In this document: positions 63,168 to 64,000 of the stretch, piece after piece
Numbering within the stretch: position 1 is the first letter of the stretch
Layout: each line of letters opens with the position of its first letter
Translations under genes and position numbers: made by a program
The notes under the pieces: generated by a model
Database searches by the model: none
What the model saw: only the letters and a program-made list of their open reading frames with translations
Told to the model about the DNA's origin: nothing
Source of the DNA: Chenggangzhangella methanolivorans
GTDB taxonomy: Bacteria; Pseudomonadota; Alphaproteobacteria; Rhizobiales; Methylopilaceae
DNA length: 64,000 bases
NCBI RefSeq assembly: GCF_019797865.1
Contig: NZ_CP081869.1
Location: 3,982,501-4,046,500, forward strand
Direction: 5' to 3'

Positions 63168-63773
63168 TCAGGCAGGCGCGAGGCCGACCTCGTAGGGATC
63201 GGCAACTTCCCAGAACCAGTCTGTGTCGAGATACACGATCCTGCTCGCCTCACGGACGGCAGGAAGTGCGCGATCAAAGACGGCGAAGCATGTCTGCCCG
63301 TCGTCATGCCGAGACCTGTATGCGATGCCGTCAGCGTTGACGGGATGCGCCTGCAGCTTTGCCGACCACGCCTGGGACAGATCGTAATTCTCTCCCGCGT
63401 GCGTCACCTCGGCGGTTGCGCCGAGCACCGCCAGTCCCGGTCCTTGAAGTTGAACGAACGTCGTAGGGCGGGTGAACTCGAGCTCCGCATACGCCTTGCT
63501 CGTTAGAAGGTCCGGCGGAATTAGGCGGCGCCCAGGCTGGCGCAAGAACGTTTCCGCGAATGCGCCCGATGCCGTTTCGGCGGCGTACAAGACGCCATAG
63601 GACCCGTCCGGCGCATTGAGACGGCCATCAAGGCCGGTGTCGAAATAGATCGGGTCGTATCCAGCCGTGAAGAACCTGGAGACCCGTGCGCCAGCCGGAA
63701 GCGTGATCAGCAGCGGAGACCGTCGCGCGAGGTCCGCCGGCGGGTTGGGGCGCGGAGTGGGTCTTCGGCTCAC
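63168..63773 (-). CDS. RES domain toxin (NAD+ phosphorylase family)
   Basis: A 201-residue RES-domain protein. Expected residues are Arg in ARVSRFFTAGYDPIYF, Tyr-Glu in GVLYAAETASGAFAETFLRQ near residue 65, Ser-Gln-Trp in YDLSQAWSAKL near residue 135, and GIAYRSRHDDG near residue 155. RES toxins deplete NAD+ by phosphorolysis. It overlaps the upstream antitoxin gene by ATGA. Confidence 0.85.
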   Translation of the reverse strand: MSRRPTPRPNPPADLARRSPLLITLPAGARVSRFFTAGYDPIYFDTGLDGRLNAPDGSYGVLYAAETASGAFAETFLRQPGRRLIPPDLLTSKAYAELEFTRPTTFVQLQGPGLAVLGATAEVTHAGENYDLSQAWSAKLQAHPVNADGIAYRSRHDDGQTCFAVFDRALPAVREASRIVYLDTDWFWEVADPYEVGLAPA

Positions 63774-64000
63774 GCGCCCTGTTGGCCAACGCGTCGCGCA
63801 GCCGCCACGACGGAGTCGACCTTACCGGCCTGCAACGCCGAGATCGGGGTTTCTCCGCCGAGCCCGTCCTGAGGATTGATCAAAAAATTCAGGATAGCCC
63901 ATGCGTTACGGGTCGGCAGCGCGGCCTGAACCTCTTTCAGCCCTCCAACCACCTCACCGTTCGCGTCGAATTGGACGGTTGGATATCGGCGTCGGTTGCC
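63770..64000 (-). CDS. Antitoxin of the RES system, C-terminal part (5' end outside window)
   Basis: The frame is open to the window edge, giving 76 residues: FDANGEVVGGLKEVQAALP then TRNAWAILNFLINPQDGLGG and ISALQAGKVDSVVAAARR. The AW-x-LNFLINPQD-x-LGG-x-x-P pattern matches the C-terminal Xre/MbcA/ParS-type domain (DUF2384-like) paired with RES toxins. The DNA-binding part lies beyond 64000. Confidence 0.75.
   Translation of the reverse strand, partial: GNRRRYPTVQFDANGEVVGGLKEVQAALPTRNAWAILNFLINPQDGLGGETPISALQAGKVDSVVAAARRVGQQGA

Larger units (their letters stand above)
26117..64000. mobile_element. Integrative element (genomic island), right end outside window
   Basis: The tRNA-Gly 3' fragment marks the left border, because the missing 5' half lies on its right side. 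Everything to the right then belongs to the element until an intact tRNA-Gly(CCC), which I do not find before 64000. Contents fit a mobile defence island: tyrosine and serine recombinases, RepB with parS, a DISARM-like operon, ParA debris, IS1595 and IS21 pieces, a peptide-modification cluster, a ubiquitin-like operon and a toxin-antitoxin pair. It may be a composite of several elements. No conjugation genes are visible. Confidence 0.6.

Overview
The window is high-GC DNA from an alphaproteobacterium, most likely of the order Hyphomicrobiales. Supporting signs are an EcfG-type stress promoter, DUF2934 and manganese-catalase stress genes, a repABC-style partition gene with its parS palindrome, and the overall gene style. 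The species cannot be named from the sequence alone. Many genes are interrupted by short frameshifts. In the aldehyde-oxidase genes and the DISARM helicase every shift fits loss of one base, often in a C or G run, so I treat these as probable sequencing undercalls and describe the intact product. They are typed 'pseudogene' only to mark the broken frame.

Left part (1-12 kb): ordinary chromosomal metabolism. It holds an Old Yellow Enzyme (cut by the window edge), an SDR oxidoreductase, a paoABC-type molybdenum aldehyde oxidoreductase operon followed by an AraC regulator, a LysR regulator divergent from an exported aldo/keto reductase and an SMP-30-like protein, and an IS110 element. From 12 to 24 kb lies a stress-type region: a GntA-like heme N-hydroxylase / DUF1989 / SemiSWEET operon behind an EcfG-like promoter, SDR and zinc alcohol dehydrogenase genes, small envelope proteins, manganese catalase and Ohr. 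IS3-family material (one element plus an inverted remnant) sits at 24.5-26.1 kb.

Right part (26.1 kb to the edge): an integrative element. Its left border is a 44-bp copy of the 3' half of tRNA-Gly(CCC), followed by a tyrosine integrase. Inside are a serine recombinase with a histone-H1-like repeat tail, a helix-turn-helix protein, IS1595 debris with a 56-bp perfect palindrome, a PIN protein next to a conserved unknown, RepB with parS-like sites, and a DISARM-like defence operon (adenine methylase, ~918-residue unknown protein, DrmA helicase, DrmB DUF1998 protein). Then come integrase and LysR debris, a RusA-like protein, a DyP peroxidase with an unknown partner, and a ParA gene truncated by IS21.

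Two further systems follow. At 53.7-59.1 kb is a candidate peptide-modification (RiPP) cluster: two B12-binding radical SAM proteins, a 58-residue putative precursor peptide and an ATP-grasp ligase, all overlapping or tightly spaced. At 59.3-62.9 kb is a bacterial ubiquitin-like conjugation operon: multiubiquitin, E2, a JAB-ThiF (E1) protein, DUF6527 and a ClpP-fold SDH protease. The window ends with a ribbon-helix-helix protein and a RES/Xre-type toxin-antitoxin pair. The right attachment site and the intact tRNA-Gly were not found and should lie beyond the window.
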